A stretch of DNA of 64,000 nucleotides, taken from IMG/VR virus record IMGVR_UViG_3300046170_000148, positions 80,193 through 144,192 of that record; one strand, 5' to 3'. Of this stretch, positions 16,714 to 25,654 are shown piece by piece. The DNA comes from a virus. The position numbers and the translations under genes are program-made. Numbering within the stretch: the first letter of the stretch is position 1; each line of letters begins with the position of its first letter. Below the pieces are notes generated by a model that worked only from the letters and a program-made list of their open reading frames with translations, did no database searches and was not told the DNA's origin.

Positions 16714-17901
16714 TTATACGAAAATTCTAAAGCGGTCAACCAACTTGACCGCATCACCACCTAATTTATCAATAGCAACAAAACCCTCTGCGCCAGTGCG
16801 AACCTTATAACCTTTTTTGGTTTGCACAAATGCATCATAGTTTGCAATACTATTAAGTTTATTTATAAGTTTTAGTTTCGCTAATACAATATTTTTCTGT
16901 AAATCAAACATGTTTACAAGAGATTTTTTGTTCCGTGTAGAGAAGAACTTCATGATTTCATCCAACTTTGCTTGTTGAACCATGCGACCCTTCTCTGATT
17001 TACGTTTCTCCATCTCTTTTACAAACTTATTGTCAATCCATTTGATAAGACCTGTAACATGTTTGTTACTATTCGGAATGACCTGACCCTCACGCACGAA
17101 GGTGTTATTGTATTGTTCAATCAATCGTGCGAGTTCTTGGTTCTTTTCCAGTTCACGCAAGGTCGAACCCGCAATACTGTTGAAGAGTTTACCAGCCGTT
17201 GACAGATGCTTGGTCACCTCGGCGGTCTCTTTCTTGTTCATTGTCGCACCACCGACATCACGCAACATTGCGTCAGCAGAGTATACATTCTTAGAGGTCT
17301 TAAACTTTGATACATCAACACCGTAGGATGCCTTCATGCTTTCAAAGTCACTCCCTTTGTAGGTTGTGTGCCAGACGATTCCGATTTGCGCTTTGCGAAC
17401 TGATTCTGCCTGTTCGTATGGAACTGCGTATATGATTGTATTGGGGTGGAAGGTTGTATACTTCTGACCATCAATCGTTTCATTCTTTAGGTCTGCTTTT
17501 GAAAACAAGAAGTCACCCTGAACGACACCCTTGATGCCCAGTTCAGGTAGGTAACGAAGTGCAGCCTTCATCTTGTCTGCAAGGTCACCTGACATCTCTG
17601 CGTCAATCTCTGCGGCAGACTTATAGATTTTAGGATTCTTCGCAAAGATACCTTTCTTCGCAACAAAGAAGTTCCCGTCTGACGGGTCTTGTCCTGCGAA
17701 GATTGCAGGCGCACCATCCCACTTGACCGATAGTTTAGAACTGGTCTCACCCGCAAGCATGTCACGAAGTTCACGCAATGCATTGATTGCCTGACGAGTT
17801 CCGTTCACACCACCATAGAGAACCTTGTCCTCGATATGAGTCATGTGAGTATTCTTTTGCTCACGGAGAAAATCTGGGAAGTGAAGTATCGTGGTGGTCA
17901 T
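16714..17901 (-). CDS. DUF6267-like protein with DNA/RNA ligase-type motifs
   Basis: 395 residues. VKWDGAPAIF at about 59-68 contains KxDG, the adenylation motif of ATP-dependent ligases and capping enzymes. VVQGDFLF at about 126-133 fits motif III. EGFVAI at 372-377 and VKLV at 385-388 fit motifs IV and V. The order and ends fit a nucleotidyltransferase fold with a large insertion. From memory the family is labelled DUF6267 in marine phages. Start HFPDFLREQ is capsid-targeting-like. Ligase activity is inference from motifs. Confidence 0.55.
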   Translation of the reverse strand: MTTTILHFPDFLREQKNTHMTHIEDKVLYGGVNGTRQAINALRELRDMLAGETSSKLSVKWDGAPAIFAGQDPSDGNFFVAKKGIFAKNPKIYKSAAEIDAEMSGDLADKMKAALRYLPELGIKGVVQGDFLFSKADLKNETIDGQKYTTFHPNTIIYAVPYEQAESVRKAQIGIVWHTTYKGSDFESMKASYGVDVSKFKTSKNVYSADAMLRDVGGATMNKKETAEVTKHLSTAGKLFNSIAGSTLRELEKNQELARLIEQYNNTFVREGQVIPNSNKHVTGLIKWIDNKFVKEMEKRKSEKGRMVQQAKLDEIMKFFSTRNKKSLVNMFDLQKNIVLAKLKLINKLNSIANYDAFVQTKKGYKVRTGAEGFVAIDKLGGDAVKLVDRFRIFV

Positions 17902-19200
17902 TACATTACCTTCAAATGGACTGCGGAGTCTTTGGTTTGGGATTTAGCAATACGGTAAAGATATTCGATTACCTGTTGTTCTCTACCTTCGATTGCGGTA
18001 AACAGTTCGGTTACCATATACTTAGACATCAACCAATCAACCTGTTTTCCCTCTAGTTTTTTGATGAACTGTTCTTTGGTCATCTTTGGATTATTGCTCA
18101 TCGAATAGTTCTGATAGAACTGAGTGTAGAACTTATCAGGACTTGATTTGAAAAGACGTTCAATCACCTTCTTATCAGTCAGAGGTCTACCGACTGCGAG
18201 TTTCATTGCCTCACTGATACCACCGTATGATACCTTACCATGCTTTGCTTTAGTAGCGACAATCTCACATTGGAAGGTTGGGAAGGTTCGGAACTGAATC
18301 TGACCTTTACCAGCAAAGTATAGATAACCATCTTTGGCAGCAAAGAACTCTCTCTTACCGTATGTCTTGGTTGTAAACTTCGGCGCTTTGAACGGCTTCT
18401 TATAGTTCACCTGAACCAGTTTCGGTTTCTTACCAATTTTCTTGAGAGAGATGCCCTATGATATCTCTCTCCGCATATGCCTTCAACAACTCGTTATTGA
18501 GTTCTGAGATACTCGATGCGTTGAGAATATTGTATTTGTTCTCTGCGCCTCTCGCAACTGCCCAGATATCTGCGGGAGTCCACTTGTTTACGTTCTTAAA
18601 TATTTTCTCTTGTCGATTAAGTTCTTTGAATTTGTTCTCAAGTGCATCAACCCACGAAGAACCACGATGCCATGTATACTGTTTGCGTTTGAGTGCCTTG
18701 TGTAATAGTCTTGCACCGTTGATAGATGATGCAATCCAACCGTCATCTGACAGAAGGATTTCATCTATCTTCGCGTCACTGTTTACCTTTGCGTATGCAG
18801 CCTTCAAGTCATCAGGGGAGAACTTTGTATTTGGATTGTCCCAGATTACTTGTGCATATACACATTGTGCGGATTCGGTTGCACGGGTCTGGTCTGCACC
18901 ACCACCCGAACCACGAGTTCCGCCACCGAACTCCTGAGACTTCTTGAGTTTACCGAATCCAAACTCTTCACCATCAGCCGTCACCAATGGTTTCGTAGAC
19001 AGACCTTTCTTATTTCCTGTGCGGATTGCTTTTTCAATGTCTGCGCTGTATTGAATAACAACCTTGTCACCACTCGTAAGTTCGAATGGTTCACCCATTT
19101 TCATCTTTTTGATGAAGAGGTCTGCCCGATATTCTCTGTCTGGACGGATTATTTCCGCAAACGAGAGAACACTTTCACTGAGTTCGTTAAGAGATAACAT
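17901..19200 (-). CDS. Large late-block protein, 432 aa, frameshifted, unknown function
   Basis: Frame one (MLSLNELSESVLSFAEIIRP, later ESAQCVYAQVIWDN, WTPADIWAVARGAENKYN) ends at DIIGHLSQENW. Frame two continues GISLKKIGKKPKLVQ then KFTTKTYGKREFF. Removing one base of the CCC at 18454-18456 gives 432 residues. The pattern RDIIGISLKK is conserved in related marine phage proteins. It could be a structural or injected protein. A late promoter lies 35 bases upstream. Confidence 0.55.
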
Positions 19201-19234
19201 CGATTTCCCATTTATACAAATAGTATTATACCAC

Positions 19235-19242
19235 TATTTATA
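19235..19242 (-). promoter_or_regulatory. T4-type late promoter
   Basis: TATAAATA on the minus strand, overlapping the stop of the exonuclease gene and preceding the gene that starts at 19200. Confidence 0.65.
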
Positions 19243-19918
19243 ATAAAATGGAAGTCGAATCTTGCTCTTCGTTATACTTTTTGATGGTGTCACGCAAAGA
19301 ATTTATCCAGTTATCACGATGTTCGACAAAGATTTGTGGTTTATCCATACCATCAACACTGATGATAGTCACCAACTGTGTGATAGGTTGTCCCGTGCGT
19401 TCTTCCCACATAATAGCATATGCGGCTTCCTGCATGAAGTAGTTGTTAATCCAACTCTTCTGTTTCTTCTTCATTGCAGTCTTGAAGTCGATGATAGACA
19501 GTTTACCATCAAACTCAGCAACACAGTCAACACGACCAGCAACACCCAAGTGTGTAGAGTAGAGCGGTGCTTCCTGTGCGTAGACAGTTCCAATCAAACC
19601 ATCAAGAATTGGTTTCATAACATTGAATGAGTGAATGATGTCTGGAGTATAACCGTCTTTGTAGTTCGGGTCATTGTCAATATACTTCTCAGTGATTTCG
19701 TGAACACGAGTTCCGCGACCTGATGCACGACCAGAGATTTTGTTTGCCTCTGCTTCACCAACACGTTTACGCCACTTTGCGATAGAGTCACGAGATAGAA
19801 TAGACAGGACAGTTGTGATAGATGGAAGGTCGATTCCTTCGGGGGTCTTATACTTACGTCCAGAGTCGGTTGTCACCGCATTCATTTCAGTTAGTTCTAC
19901 TTGTTCATGATTAAACAT
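19238..19918 (-). CDS. PD-(D/E)XK exonuclease (RecB/MGME1-like)
   Basis: 226 residues. LGVAGRVDCVAEFDG followed by LSIIDFKTAMKKK gives the catalytic D...DxK core of RecB-family and MGME1-like exonucleases, and INNYFMQEAAYAIMW gives the downstream Q-x-x-x-Y motif. GRGTRVHEITEKYI supplies the N-terminal helix histidine. It probably degrades or processes DNA ends in replication or recombination. Overlaps the upstream metallopeptidase by 8 bases. Confidence 0.8.
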   Translation of the reverse strand: MFNHEQVELTEMNAVTTDSGRKYKTPEGIDLPSITTVLSILSRDSIAKWRKRVGEAEANKISGRASGRGTRVHEITEKYIDNDPNYKDGYTPDIIHSFNVMKPILDGLIGTVYAQEAPLYSTHLGVAGRVDCVAEFDGKLSIIDFKTAMKKKQKSWINNYFMQEAAYAIMWEERTGQPITQLVTIISVDGMDKPQIFVEHRDNWINSLRDTIKKYNEEQDSTSILL

Positions 19919-20504
19919 TTCGTATATTTTCCATTTTATTTCGTGCTGCTTTCCACTGAGTATATGTCAATGGTTGACGAGCCTTACCACATTTGAGTTT
20001 GCGTTTGGCGAACTCTTCCTTGAGTATCTTCTTGGCATCTGCACCGATGAATGCACCGACCAGTTCCAACAAGGCACGGCGGAAAGAACGACCATGATGC
20101 ATGTGACCCAAACAATGTGTCAACTCATGCAACAGAGTGTATTCGTCCAACCCTGCTTTACTATCTAGGACTACCGACCAACCGTCAGTCCAACCAGCAG
20201 TGCCACGACCCGTGTTGCGTTCTTTGAGAACAACTGCGGGTTGCTTCATGAGGTTACGGTCTGTGCGACCTTCTAGTTTCCAGACCTTCTGCCACTTCTT
20301 GGTCGCATAGATTTGCTTTGCACGTTTCTGTGCTTCTTTCAGATTTTCGAACTCTTTGACTTTGTATCGTCTCTGAAAGGCAAACTCTGCTTGATAGGTC
20401 TTAGACTTCTCTGAGTCCACTCGACCAGCAGCACCACGGTTTTGTTTGTGACTATGCTTTCGTTTATATTCAGCATACAACATTTTCAACGCATCTAGTT
20501 CCAT
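19911..20504 (-). CDS. SprT-like zinc metallopeptidase-fold protein
   Basis: 197 residues with LLHELTHCLGHMHHGRSFRR: a full HExxH zinc motif followed by a third histidine, as in SprT/Spartan and related phage proteins. The N-terminal part is basic and helical, and WKAARNKMENIRNV closes the chain. SprT-type proteins cleave or bind proteins on DNA. The target here is unknown. It overlaps the next metallopeptidase-like gene by 10 bases. Confidence 0.65.
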   Translation of the reverse strand: MELDALKMLYAEYKRKHSHKQNRGAAGRVDSEKSKTYQAEFAFQRRYKVKEFENLKEAQKRAKQIYATKKWQKVWKLEGRTDRNLMKQPAVVLKERNTGRGTAGWTDGWSVVLDSKAGLDEYTLLHELTHCLGHMHHGRSFRRALLELVGAFIGADAKKILKEEFAKRKLKCGKARQPLTYTQWKAARNKMENIRNV

Positions 20505-20941
20505 TGTGCTAACATGTCCTTTGCTTCTTGTGATACCTGTGCTTCACGACCATACGCATCGATTTCCCACGGTTGGTCTTCATACTTTGTATTCGTATGA
20601 TACTCACCATCCCACTCGGCAACTTTAACCAGACAGTCGTTGACAATCTGAATACCGTGGTCATTCAACCGACCACTGGCAATCTGTTGAGCATGAATCA
20701 TCTCATGAGCAATGTTGACTTTGATAGTCTCAATATCAAGAGCCTCACCTTGAACGTGTGTAGCAATCTCGATATCGATGTCTTCGGCATCACCGTAACA
20801 ATAACCACCAGCATCACCATCACACTTCTTCATCAAGTCAATGCGAAGGTCACCCTCATGACTGTCAAGATTGAGAATCACAGCAACTGCGTTGATGTAA
20901 TCCTCAACCTCATAACCATTGTCTTCCAAATAAATATTCAT
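20495..20941 (-). CDS. Second zinc metallopeptidase-like protein
   Basis: 148 residues from the ATG at 20941 (MNIYLEDNGYEVEDYINAVA). IAHEMIHAQQIASGRL is an HExxH helix, and PWEIDAYGRE downstream offers the third (Glu) ligand as in gluzincins. It is acidic, unlike its basic neighbour. A consensus early promoter lies just upstream, so the two peptidase-like proteins and the exonuclease are probably one early operon. Confidence 0.6.
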   Translation of the reverse strand: MNIYLEDNGYEVEDYINAVAVILNLDSHEGDLRIDLMKKCDGDAGGYCYGDAEDIDIEIATHVQGEALDIETIKVNIAHEMIHAQQIASGRLNDHGIQIVNDCLVKVAEWDGEYHTNTKYEDQPWEIDAYGREAQVSQEAKDMLAQWN

Positions 20942-20968
20942 AACAACCTCTCTTCTCACTATACCTTT

Positions 20969-20997
20969 ATAGTATCAGCTTGGGCAGAAATTGTCAA
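20969..20997 (-). promoter_or_regulatory. Early sigma70-type promoter
   Basis: Minus strand TTGACA, 17-base spacer, TACTAT, about 28 bases before the ATG at 20941. Confidence 0.8.
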
Positions 20998-21026
20998 GAA
21001 CTTTCTTTCATAACAATATCAATGGC

Positions 21027-21596
21027 TTAGACAGGAGCTCCAGTCACTTCGAGACTTTCCAGAACTTTTAGGACATTCTGTGGAGATGATTCGCCATATG
21101 GGTCTTCACCATGATTGTCCCCAAAGTCTGGTTCTGGTAAGAATGCCTCGACCACACCATTATCAACAATCATTGCATAACGCCATGAACGATACCCGAA
21201 ACCAAGATTTGCTTTGTCAACCAACATACCCATCTTGCGAGTAAACTCACCCGAACCATCAGGAACAACTTTCACATGTTCGAGGTTCTGGTCTTTTGCC
21301 CAACAGTTCATTACGAAACTGTCATTGACTGATACACAATAGACATCATCGATACCATACTTTGCAAACTCACCTTCAGCCATCAGACGCTCAAAGTCAG
21401 GCAACTGATATGTTGAACACGTTGGAGTAAATGCGCCTGGCAGTGAGAACACCACCACACGTTTATGTAAGTCTTTACCACCGAATAGAAACGAACTATT
21501 TACTTGTCGCCATTCAAATGGATTGTCTCCACCCAGTTCATCATTACGAACACGGGTTGGAAATGTTACTTGAGGTAATACAACACCTTTATTCAT
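21027..21596 (-). CDS. Peroxiredoxin (Prx5-type)
   Basis: 189 residues. VVVFSLPGAFTPTCSTYQLP holds the peroxidatic cysteine in the P-G-A-F-T-P-T-C-S motif of the Prx5 branch, and YRSWRYAMIVDNGVVEAF is the conserved late region with its arginine. It reduces peroxides in the cytoplasm using glutaredoxin or thioredoxin. The glutaredoxin module of this phage's NrdA is not an obvious partner. Overlaps the upstream mini-gene by 8 bases. Confidence 0.85.
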   Translation of the reverse strand: MNKGVVLPQVTFPTRVRNDELGGDNPFEWRQVNSSFLFGGKDLHKRVVVFSLPGAFTPTCSTYQLPDFERLMAEGEFAKYGIDDVYCVSVNDSFVMNCWAKDQNLEHVKVVPDGSGEFTRKMGMLVDKANLGFGYRSWRYAMIVDNGVVEAFLPEPDFGDNHGEDPYGESSPQNVLKVLESLEVTGAPV

Positions 21597-21726
21597 CGTC
21601 TTTATTTTCCCTTATACGCCACGGACGAACATCTTCGCCCAGCGAATCTTCATAGTTTATATTGTAGTAGGCAGGATAAAAAATCCTACCCACCAGATTT
21701 CCAATCCAATCAAGAAGCGAGAGCAT
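21589..21726 (-). CDS. Mini-protein, 45 aa, possible membrane association
   Basis: Reads MLSLLDWIGNLVGRIFYPAY, then a charged tail ending RPWRIRENKDDE. Its ATG lies 17 bases inside the end of the DUF932 gene and its stop overlaps the peroxiredoxin ATG, so it fills the gap exactly. The amphipathic hydrophobic start may lie on a membrane. Similar short proteins occur in T4-like marine phages. Confidence 0.5.
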   Translation of the reverse strand: MLSLLDWIGNLVGRIFYPAYYNINYEDSLGEDVRPWRIRENKDDE

Positions 21727-22660
21727 ATTCTACTGCTTTCTCGACTGCTTTGACTTTGCGTGATTGGTTTGCACCAAACCATGCAGAAGTCAAACGTGTG
21801 TCTGCCTCACGACCCATCTTGTGGTCAGTCAGGTAGGTCACGCTATTTAGTGCTTGCCACCATGTGCCTTCACCAAACTCTGCGCCAGGCTGAGTTTCCA
21901 GAACCTCATATGCTTTCTTCGCATTGGTGGTCAGGTCTTCGACAGACTGGACATTAACTTCACTCTTACCTTGATAGGTGCGAGGGAATACTTCGTTGTA
22001 ATACTCAACCAGTGAACCAACCGTGAAACGTTTGGACGAAAGAAACTCTGCGGTCTCTTTATACTGTTGGAACTTCTCATGAGCAATACCCAGAGTTTCT
22101 TTCACGGAGTCAGGATTGAATGCAGTGCGGTGGTTCAGAGATACCGAATTTGCAACCTTCTGACCAAGCGACAGTGACAGTGTGTTGTTGCACACTACAC
22201 GAATCGGAGTGAACCGAACATCGATGGACTTACCATACTGATGCGGGTTAGAGAACAAAAGGTATGAGTCAACTTGGTCACCACCAAGAATGTCAAAGGT
22301 GTCTTTTACTTTCGCAAGACCCCACACCATGTTACCATCTTTGAGTGAACCAGCGGTGTGCATTTCCATATCACCCGCAAGAACATACTCAGAGAAGAAC
22401 TCAAACGCTTCGCTGTTCTGAACTGGATTCCATCCTTTACCGATGACATCCAGAACTTTGTTGTCAGAGGAACGGACAAGCGCTTGTTTACCTTCTACTG
22501 TTGCACCAGACGATGTTACGAGGTCTTCCTTCTCAACTGTCCAGTCCAGACCAGCCTTCTCCATCATCTGACGGGGAGTCAGGTCATTTGATACAGGAAC
22601 ACCGAGACCGTGCCACGGAACTTCTCCTGCGTATGCCATTGTTTCTACTGCATGTGCCAT
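21710..22660 (-). CDS. DUF932 phage/plasmid-like protein
   Basis: 316 residues from MAHAVETMAYAGEVPWHGLG. VPWHGLG, TPIRVVCNNTLSLSL and the late TWWQALNSVTYLTDHKMGR are hallmarks of the DUF932 / TIGR03299 phage-plasmid family, whose function is unknown but often linked to DNA metabolism in mobile elements. Driven by the promoter at 22695-22723. Confidence 0.85.
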   Translation of the reverse strand: MAHAVETMAYAGEVPWHGLGVPVSNDLTPRQMMEKAGLDWTVEKEDLVTSSGATVEGKQALVRSSDNKVLDVIGKGWNPVQNSEAFEFFSEYVLAGDMEMHTAGSLKDGNMVWGLAKVKDTFDILGGDQVDSYLLFSNPHQYGKSIDVRFTPIRVVCNNTLSLSLGQKVANSVSLNHRTAFNPDSVKETLGIAHEKFQQYKETAEFLSSKRFTVGSLVEYYNEVFPRTYQGKSEVNVQSVEDLTTNAKKAYEVLETQPGAEFGEGTWWQALNSVTYLTDHKMGREADTRLTSAWFGANQSRKVKAVEKAVEYALAS

Positions 22661-22694
22661 AATCAATCTCCTTCTATTTCTCGATTATGTTCTT

Positions 22695-22723
22695 ATAATA
22701 ACACAAACTTATAATAAAGTCAA
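22695..22723 (-). promoter_or_regulatory. Early sigma70-type promoter
   Basis: Minus strand TTGACT, 17-base spacer, TATTAT, about 35 bases before the ATG at 22660, placed just after the end of the cyclase gene. Confidence 0.75.
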
Positions 22724-22731
22724 GCGTTTTT

Positions 22732-24550
22732 TTACGCTCTAGGAGAAAAAATTTCAATCAATTCATCTTTACCCTTCACCTTGATATCACCAATCTTCTT
22801 GGTTGGCATATCAATCTGGTCATTCGTATAAGATGATATGATAGTCTTGTAATCTATGTAGTCGCCTCGTGCGGCAGTGGCTTCTAGTCTTGCTGCAAGG
22901 TTGACCGCATCTCCAATAACTGAGTAATCAAATCTGGATTCAGAACCCATGTTGCCAACAATACAGTCCCCAGTGTTAATTCCAGTCCCCACGTTGATAG
23001 GAGGGAGACCAGCTTCTTCATATTTTTTTCTAAGTTCATTGGTCTTTTCCTCAATCTGAATAGCAGACTTCACTGCCATCTCTGCGTGGTTAGGGCAAGG
23101 TAACGGTGCGTTCCAGAATGCCATGATACAATCACCCATATACTTATCTATAGTGCCGCCATTGTCTTGAATGATTTTAGTCATCTGATTCAGATAATCA
23201 TTGATAAGATGCACGAGCCCTTCAGGGGTCATCGTTGTTTTTGTAGTGTTCTGATATCGGGGTGAACCCACAGATATCCATAAACAGGAATGTCATCTCT
23301 TTGCGTTCACCACCCAACTTCATGAGACTTGGGTCTTTGGCAAGCATGTCAACCATGTCGGGTGATAGGTATGTCCCGAACTGACCCTTAATCATTTGTT
23401 TCGCCTTGAACTGCGTATAGAACTGCACAAACGAACCGTGTGCGAAGATTATAACAAATGTTATAACAGGGAAGATAGGGTCAAGGAGCATAAAGGTATT
23501 GTCGAATATCAGTGACGCACCATTCACGAAACTTGAACTGATGATGAGGAAAACTACCCCCGAAATCACGATAGAGAGTTTAGATAACATGAATAGTATC
23601 ACTATCGATACCACTATCGTTGCGAAAAGTTCATAAAACTTAAACTCTGGCATTCGTGTGATAGTCACACCGTCAATCATCGTCTTCAACAGGTTTGCCT
23701 GAATGTCGTGGGGATACATCGCACCAACAGGAGTTGATACAACAGATGTTCCCTTGAAGGTCGCACCCAGTATCGCAATGCTTCCTGCGGGTATCTGGTC
23801 TATCTCTGTGAAGGAATATCTCTTGAACTCGTTCCAGAATGCGATACGCACATTACTATTATCGTCTGTCTGCACCACATCAAACTTCGGTATGCGAACA
23901 AATCGTATTCCATAATCGTCTGTCTTGACTTGATAGGATACATCACCCGCAGCCACACGAAGGATATCCAATGCAAAGGCAGGATACATGCGACCCTCAA
24001 AATTCTCAATCAAGGGGACTCTGCGTGTGATACCATCAGTGTCTTGTGTAGATGACATTGTTCCATAACCGATTGCAGCGTCCATGATTTCAGGTCGCGC
24101 AAATAACATACCCTCAAGTTCAGGTCGGAACTCTACTGCGTCTCTTTCACCGAATGTTGCTACACCTACAGGTTTTGGTCGGGAGTCTATGTTCGTCTTA
24201 TCGTTTGGTGCAATGGATACTACTGCGTTCATATCAAACAACGCATCAGCAAGTGCGTCATCACCACCGAACCTGTCTGGTTCTGACAACAAGATATTGA
24301 TACCCAGTATCGAGTTATTGAGTTTTACCAACTCATCTGCCATCGTTTCGCGGGGAATAGGATACTGACCGAACTCCTCTAGAGTCAGCTCGTCAATATC
24401 AATAAGGACAATCTGTTCTGATTGTTTAGCGTCCTGTCCTCTTTGCATCGAGTCAAAGAAAGACAGTCTTGCACTTTCGAGTAGAAAGGGGTCAAGCAGT
24501 CTCAGGGTTACCATCAACCCCAGAGTAATAAGGACGTGCCACGTTTTCAT
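22732..24550 (-). CDS. CHASE2-domain transmembrane adenylate cyclase, frameshifted
   Basis: About 605 residues. A first TM helix is followed by a periplasmic CHASE2 sensor (IVLIDIDELTLEEFGQYPIP, then ILLSEPDRFGGDDALADAL). Three TM helices lie at about 310-380, then a class III cyclase domain. Metal aspartates are in FLFMDICGFT and YMGDCIMAFW. The adenine-type lysine is in TIDKYMGD, and the transition-state Asn/Arg in GDAVNLAARLE, so the enzyme looks intact. Frames join by removing one base of the GGGG at 23225-23228. It should make cAMP. Last gene of the curli-FecR operon, with its own late promoter. Confidence 0.88.
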
Positions 24551-25654
24551 TGTTTGATATTTATAGTAGAACTACCACCACCGTTTACGGTGATAGGGTC
24601 AAACTCTCGGCCTTCGGTATCGAGGTTTATTGTTGTCTCTTCGTTATTCGATACAGATATCTCTACGATGTTCTGCACATTTCGAATCAAAGTGACTTTC
24701 TCACCATCGACAATCGTGTTGATTTGTGTATCTCCGTCAAACCCTTCTAGTGTCCCTTCTACAAGCGTTTCGCCTTTGTCTTCCTTTTCTTTCAACAACT
24801 CTGCGTCTAGGTCAGAGTATGTGTCAAGTAGATTTGTCAGGAAGTCCACATCCAGATAGTCAATGTCTAGTTCTGTAAACTCCAGATAATCACGTTCTAG
24901 TTCATCATCTTCGAGTAGTTGCTCATCGAGAAAATCGATATCAAGAGGATTGATATTCTGCCGACTATTTACTGACGTATAGAACTCTTGTTCTGTCATT
25001 CTCTCTTTAGGTGGATTGATAATCAAAATGTTATCCAGCATATCTAGAGTCAAGTCTAGAATAGCAGGATTGCTGGGAGGCATTTCACTCACAGAGGTTG
25101 TAGTGGATTGAAACGGTTTATTCAATACCACCTCACCAGTCATAGTTGCAACAATAATTTCACCCGATGATATCCCATTCACATCGGGTAACAGCACTAC
25201 AAGTGTGCGACCAAACTCGTCTACGGTCACAGTAAAGTCTGTGCCGCGAATACCGATTGAGGCAGTCGGTGTTCTCAATCTAATATTCTCTTTTTCAATC
25301 GTCCCAAGTTTGCCTGTAATGAAACGAGCAGTTCCCTGCGCGAATGTCATTGCAAGGTCAGACTTGCTTGGGTCATCATCAAACACCACATTGTCAATCA
25401 CAATGCGTGTGTGTTCGGTCATGCGAAGTTTCGAATCATCGACAAACTTCACCTGCATACGCCCCTCGCCTGTGCGAAGGTCGTCTTTTGATATTATATC
25501 GAACCCTTTTTCAGGTTCGAGTTCATTGGTATCTCTTACAACTTGTCTCCAGCCGACTGCGTCGGTCAATGAGACCTACATCCTTACTGACAGCCGGTAG
25601 CGGTGCCAGAATCAGACTGAGCGATGCATAGAGTATTATCCGTGGTAGCGTCAC
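24547..25654 (-). CDS. Secreted FecR-domain protein, frameshifted near N-terminus
   Basis: The body has the FecR repeat pattern (DDLRTGEGRMQVKFVDDSKL, then RTPTASIGIRGTDFTVTVDE) and a long acidic C-terminus. The plain ORF begins at TTG 25569 with no signal peptide. One frame over, a GTG at 25654 behind GAGG encodes MTLPRIILYASLSLILAPLP then AVSKDVGLID, a convincing signal peptide. Removing one base of the GG at 25565-25566 fuses them into 368 residues exactly. It overlaps the curlin-like gene by 71 bases. In bacteria, FecR proteins often neighbour CHASE2 cyclases. Confidence 0.7.
24558..24565 (-). promoter_or_regulatory. T4-type late promoter before the cyclase
   Basis: TATAAATA on the minus strand, inside the last codons of the FecR gene, 8 bases before the cyclase ATG. 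The spacing is short, so it might be coincidental. Confidence 0.45.

Noticed and set aside
16855-16865. Late-promoter-like TATAAATA inside the ligase-fold gene (also one inside gp62 near 46470)
   Set aside because: Both are inside coding sequence with no gene start suitably downstream, so probably chance.
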